In this document: one piece after another, positions 4,292 through 7,218 of the stretch
Numbering within the stretch: position 1 is the first letter of the stretch
Layout of the letters: each line of letters begins with the position of its first letter
Assembly: GCA_021295675.1 (NCBI GenBank)
Contig: JAGWBY010000026.1
Span: 1-7,218 of the forward strand
DNA: 7,218 nt
Source of the DNA: Candidatus Latescibacterota bacterium
Lineage (GTDB): Bacteria > Latescibacterota > UBA2968 > UBA8231
Direction of reading: 5' to 3'
Position numbers and translations under genes: made by a program
The notes under the pieces: model-generated
What the model saw: the letters and a program-made list of their open reading frames with translations, nothing else
Told to the model about the DNA's origin: nothing
Database searches by the model: none

Positions 4292-7218
4292 TTATTTGAT
4301 GAGGACCATCTTGCGCACGTGGGCGACCGGCCCGGCCTGCAAGCGATACAAATACACGCCGCTGGCGACGCGCTGACCGCGATGGTCGCGGCCATCCCAA
4401 TGGGCGGCATTGGTACTCGTCAAATACTGACCCGCCGTGCGATAGCCTACGTCGATTTCTCGGACCAGCGCCCCCCGGACATCGTAGATCGTCAGGCGCA
4501 CGTGGGCGGGGGCGTGGAGTTGATAGGGGATATAGGTGTCTGGGTTGAAGGGGTTGGGGAAGTTAGCTAGCAGCCCCGTCTGCGTTGGCAGTGGCGAAGC
4601 GTGAATCGCCTTAGACAGATTGAGGGGGGTGATGTAGGGCGACATATCCCACAGCAAAATCGTGCCGTCCCCACTCCAACTGGCCAATCTGCTCCCATCC
4701 GGCGAGAAGGCCACCAGATTGACGCCTCCCGTATGCCCTTCCAGCGTCGCTTTGAGCTGGCCACTGTCCACGTCCCACAAACGGATCGTGCGATCGTCAC
4801 TGCCACTGGCCAGCGTGCCCCCATCGGGTGAAAATGTCACCGAACGGACATCCTCCCTATGCCACAGGGTGGTCAAGAGTTGGCCACTGTCCATGTCCCA
4901 CAAACGGATATCATCGTTCCGGTCCCCACTGGCCAGCATACTCCCGTCTGGCGAAAACGCCACGGAAATGACATCCCAGCCTAGCGTCCCTTCTAGGGCG
5001 GCTTTGAGTTGGCCGCTGCCTACGTCCCACAGCCGGGTCATGCCGTCCCCACTGCCAGTGGCTAGCGTACTGCCATCAGGTGAGAACACCATGGCATGGG
5101 CCCAACTAGCAAGAGTGGCCCGGAGTTGGCTGTTGCCTACATCCCACAGTTGGATATTGCCATCCTCATTCCGGCTGGCTAGGATGTGGCCATCGGGCGA
5201 AAACACTACCGAATTGACCCTATCCGTGTGCTTTTCCAAGGTGGCCCGTGATTGCCCGCTGACTGTATCCCACAAGTGGACTATTTTGTCTTGGCTTCCA
5301 CTGGCCAACATACTCCCATCCGGCGAAAACGCCATCGAATTAACCCAAGCCGTATGGCCCGCCAAGGTAGCTAGCAGTCGTCCACCAACTGTATCCCACA
5401 AGTGGACTATTTTGTCTTGACTTCCACTGGCCAACATACTCCCATCCGGCGAAAACGCCATCGAATTAACCCAAGCCGTATGGCCCTCTAGGGTGGCCAG
5501 CAGTCGGCCGCTGGTCATATCCCACAAGCGGATCGCGTTGTCATGACTTCCACTGGCGAGCATACTCCCATCTAAAGAAAAGGCCACCGGATGGAAGGAA
5601 CTCCTGTGCCCATCTATGATCGCTTGGGGTTCGCCAGTGCCAGCGTCCCACAGCCGGATCGTGCCGTCCTGACTGCCGCTGGCCAGTGTTTTGCCATCGG
5701 GCGAAAACGCCACCGAAAAGACCGCGGAATAAACAGAACTCGTATGTCCTTCGAGGGTGGCCAGCGATTGGCCGGTGTCCACATCCCACAAGCGGACCGT
5801 GCCGACCTCACTTCCACTGGCTAGTGTTTTGCCATCTGGAGAAAATGCTACGGAATAGACCCAACCTCCCTGTACCCTATGCGTGACTTGGGATTGGCCG
5901 TCTTTGCTTACGCTGTAAGTTACCACGGTATCCAATCGGCTCGTATGACCTGCTAGGGTGGCCTTTTCCAGCCCGTTGTCCACGTTCCACAAGCGGATCG
6001 TGCCGTCCTGACTGCCGCTGGCTAGGGTGCGCCCATCCGGCGAAAACGCCACCGAAAAGACATCCCGCGCATGGCCTTCAAGAGTTGCTTGGGATTCGCC
6101 GGTATTCGCGTCCCACAATCGTATCGTGCCGTCCTGACTGCCGCTGGCCAGCGTGTTGCCATCCGATGGAAACGCCACCGAAAGGACGGAACGGGTATGC
6201 CCCTCCAGTATCATCTTGCGTTCGCCGCTGTCCACATCCCACAACCAGATCGAGTTGTAATAATTCGGACTCGCACTAGCTAGGGTGCTTCCATCGGGGG
6301 AAAACGCCACCGAATTGATAGGAGCTGGCGGCCCTTTGAAGATCGCCTTGAGTTGGCCGCTAGCGGCATCCCACAACCGAACCGTCTCGTCATTGCTGCC
6401 GCTGGCCAACATATCCCCGTCGGACGAAAACGCCACGGTATTTACAGGAGCCGTATGCCCCGTCAGCAGGGCGACTTCAGTGCCGGTAAGCGGATCGTAA
6501 AGCCAGACACCGATACTGCTAGCCACCGCGAGCCGAGTGCCATCGGGCGAATACGCAATATCGGATATACTCCCTTTACCAAGGCGCACTTGGGCACCGT
6601 CGGGCAACCCCCATCGGGCAAAGTTCTGGTCAGCGCTGCTCGGCACAACCGTGGACGAAGACACATCCCACAACCGGACCGTGCAGTCCCGACTCCCACT
6701 GGCTAAGGTCCGGCCATCCGGCGAAAATGCTAGGGAAGTAGAATTCTCCCCCAAGCCGCGGAGGGTGGCCTTGTGTCGGACATCGGCCACGTCCCACAGC
6801 CGGATTGCGCCGTCCTCACTGGTACTGGCCAGCGTTTTGCCATCGGGTGAAAACACTACGAAAAAGACCCAACTCCTATGCCCCTCAAGGATTGCCCGAG
6901 GTTGGCCGGTGTCGGCGTCCCACAGCCGAACCGTCTCATCCGGGCTCCCACTGGCCAGCGTTTTGCCATCGGGTGAAAACGCCACCGAAAAGACCCAACT
7001 CGCATGTCCCTCAAGCGTGGTCCGAGGTTGGCCGGTGTCGGCATCCCACAAGTGGATCGTCCTGTCTTCACTACCGCTGGCCAGCGTTTTGCCATCCGGC
7101 GCAAACACCACTGAATAGACAGGCCGTGTATGTCCCTCTAAGGTTGCCTTTAGCTGTTCAGTGCCCACGTCCCACAAGCGGATCGTGCCGTCGTCGCTGC
7201 CGCTGGCCAGCGTTTTGC
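4292..7218 (-). CDS. Large secreted-type WD40 repeat protein with Por-sorting/FlgD-like tail (5' end outside window)
   Basis: The frame is open from the right edge to the TAA at 4292-4294, giving 974 whole codons. The TTG at 7177 is inside a WD repeat and is not the start. There are 19 full WD40 repeats plus one partial at the edge, mostly 42 residues, with the pattern GHT..V.SVAFSPDGKTLASGS.D.TIRLWD..TG....TLE. Counting from the TTG codon as 1, repeats fill residues 1-182 and 205-847. Residues 183-204 are a linker ending in RWGLPDGAQVRLGKGSI. Repeat 5 (205-239) is divergent and lacks the GH pair, repeat 10 has an insertion of about 25 residues, and repeat 11 has 4 extra residues. The tail at 848-961 contains LLANFPNPFNPDTYIPYQL at 869-887, an Ig-like IYDVRG strand, ASGVYLYRL and a basic RKMVLIK end, as in FlgD-Ig or type IX sorting-like domains. 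The repeats would build two or three beta propellers acting as a binding scaffold. The tail suggests export, although the signal peptide would lie off-window. No partner can be named. Confidence 0.93.
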   Translation of the reverse strand, partial: KTLASGSDDGTIRLWDVGTEQLKATLEGHTRPVYSVVFAPDGKTLASGSEDRTIHLWDADTGQPRTTLEGHASWVFSVAFSPDGKTLASGSPDETVRLWDADTGQPRAILEGHRSWVFFVVFSPDGKTLASTSEDGAIRLWDVADVRHKATLRGLGENSTSLAFSPDGRTLASGSRDCTVRLWDVSSSTVVPSSADQNFARWGLPDGAQVRLGKGSISDIAYSPDGTRLAVASSIGVWLYDPLTGTEVALLTGHTAPVNTVAFSSDGDMLASGSNDETVRLWDAASGQLKAIFKGPPAPINSVAFSPDGSTLASASPNYYNSIWLWDVDSGERKMILEGHTRSVLSVAFPSDGNTLASGSQDGTIRLWDANTGESQATLEGHARDVFSVAFSPDGRTLASGSQDGTIRLWNVDNGLEKATLAGHTSRLDTVVTYSVSKDGQSQVTHRVQGGWVYSVAFSPDGKTLASGSEVGTVRLWDVDTGQSLATLEGHTSSVYSAVFSVAFSPDGKTLASGSQDGTIRLWDAGTGEPQAIIDGHRSSFHPVAFSLDGSMLASGSHDNAIRLWDMTSGRLLATLEGHTAWVNSMAFSPDGSMLASGSQDKIVHLWDTVGGRLLATLAGHTAWVNSMAFSPDGSMLASGSQDKIVHLWDTVSGQSRATLEKHTDRVNSVVFSPDGHILASRNEDGNIQLWDVGNSQLRATLASWAHAMVFSPDGSTLATGSGDGMTRLWDVGSGQLKAALEGTLGWDVISVAFSPDGSMLASGDRNDDIRLWDMDSGQLLTTLWHREDVRSVTFSPDGGTLASGSDDRTIRLWDVDSGQLKATLEGHTGGVNLVAFSPDGSRLASWSGDGTILLWDMSPYITPLNLSKAIHASPLPTQTGLLANFPNPFNPDTYIPYQLHAPAHVRLTIYDVRGALVREIDVGYRTAGQYLTSTNAAHWDGRDHRGQRVASGVYLYRLQAGPVAHVRKMVLIK
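4295..4573 (-). other. FlgD-Ig / Por-sorting-like C-terminal domain within the WD40 protein
   Basis: This stretch codes for residues 869-961. It starts with the NPFNP turn and the strand TYIPYQL, followed by HVRLTIYDVRGALVREI, the AGQY turn, HWDGRDHRGQRVASGVYLYRL and a basic end. The same order is found in C-terminal sorting domains of type IX-secreted proteins and in FlgD-Ig domains, and in many Poribacteria proteins. It probably directs secretion or surface attachment; whether this organism has the secretion machinery cannot be seen here. Confidence 0.75.
4637..7218 (-). repeat. Tandem array of WD40-coding repeats (about 126-base unit)
   Basis: Nineteen complete units and one partial unit run head to tail on the minus strand, all in frame and mostly 126 bases long. 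Exceptions are repeat 5 (105 bases), repeat 7 (132), repeat 10 (201), repeat 11 (138), repeat 16 (117) and repeat 19 (102, cut short before the tail). The array is interrupted at 6566-6631 by a 22-residue linker. On the plus strand the most constant DNA piece is CCACTGGCCAGCGTTTTGCC or close variants, which encodes GKTLASGS in reverse. Confidence 0.9.
5262..5486 (-). repeat. Nearly identical neighbouring WD40 units (recent tandem duplication)
   Basis: Bases 5262-5360 and 5388-5486 are aligned at a spacing of exactly 126 bases and match at 98 of 99 positions; the one difference is G5294 against A5420. Outside this core the two units diverge (GCCAAGGTAGCTAG against TCTAGGGTGGCCAG). They encode repeats 13 and 14, both with AWVNSMAFSPDGSMLASGSQ and DKIVHLWDTV. 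Most other neighbouring units are clearly less alike at DNA level, so this pair points to a recent unit duplication or gene conversion. Confidence 0.85.

Noticed and set aside
4118..4570. Plus-strand frame of 150 residues starting with MANTWSLPQP
   Set aside because: Most of it is antisense to the conserved C-terminal domain of the WD40 protein, and there is no ribosome site before the ATG.
4662..5420. Long plus-strand open frame (252 residues) with a repeating pattern
   Set aside because: It is the antisense shadow of the WD40 array. Its repeats (LPSGENATE-like) come from the conserved FSPDG/LASG codons read backwards, and the minus-strand protein is a clear family member.
6537..7118. Plus-strand open frame of 193 residues
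   Set aside because: Same antisense effect of the WD40 repeats; no ribosome site and no family resemblance.
7175..7177. TTG as the start of the WD40 protein
   Set aside because: The frame is open upstream to the window edge and encodes the earlier half of a WD repeat (KTLASGSDDGTIR), so the codon is an internal leucine.
4637..7218. Regularly spaced repeats that could suggest a CRISPR array
   Set aside because: The unit is about 126 bases, imperfect, in frame and codes for WD40 blades; there are no short palindromic repeats with unique spacers.

Overview
The window is bacterial and fully coding apart from one 265-base gap. The best clue to its source is the C-terminal 114 residues of the large WD40 protein. 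They contain the NFPNPFNPDTYIPYQL signature followed by a FlgD-Ig/Por-sorting-like domain (IYDVRG, ASGVYLYRL, RKMVLIK). Together with an internal segment of the type 'WGLPDG..RLGKGSI..IAYSPDGTRLAVASSIGVWLYD', this matches my memory of the many WD40 proteins of Candidatus Poribacteria. That lineage, or a close FCB/PVC-type relative, is an inference from protein style, not from a search. The outer-membrane barrel protein shows that the organism is diderm.

Layout. At the left edge (2-388, +) is the C-terminal end of a large-family glycosidase/sialidase-like protein. Its stop lies 3 bases from the stop of a convergent two-gene unit on the minus strand. That unit is transcribed right to left: first 4026-1348, a secreted protein with an N-terminal atypical-kinase-like domain fused to an Omp85/BamA-type C-terminal barrel, then 1327-392, a DUF4956 inner-membrane protein. 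The 20-base gap between them carries a strong Shine-Dalgarno sequence. A plausible sigma-70-type promoter for the pair (TTGCCA, 16 bases, TAGAAT) lies at 4097-4124. From 7218 to 4292 (-) runs the C-terminal 974 residues of a WD40 protein whose start is beyond the window. It carries 19 full and one partial repeat and a secretion-type tail.

How they may work together. The barrel/kinase-like protein and the DUF4956 protein very probably form one operon spanning outer and inner membrane. DUF4956 proteins are known to occur beside polyphosphate-polymerase (VTC) and CotH-type kinase genes, so pairing with another atypical-kinase-like module is suggestive, but no substrate can be named. The WD40 protein is probably a separate, exported repeat scaffold. 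It shows signs of recent internal duplication and of fusion of two originally separate propeller proteins.
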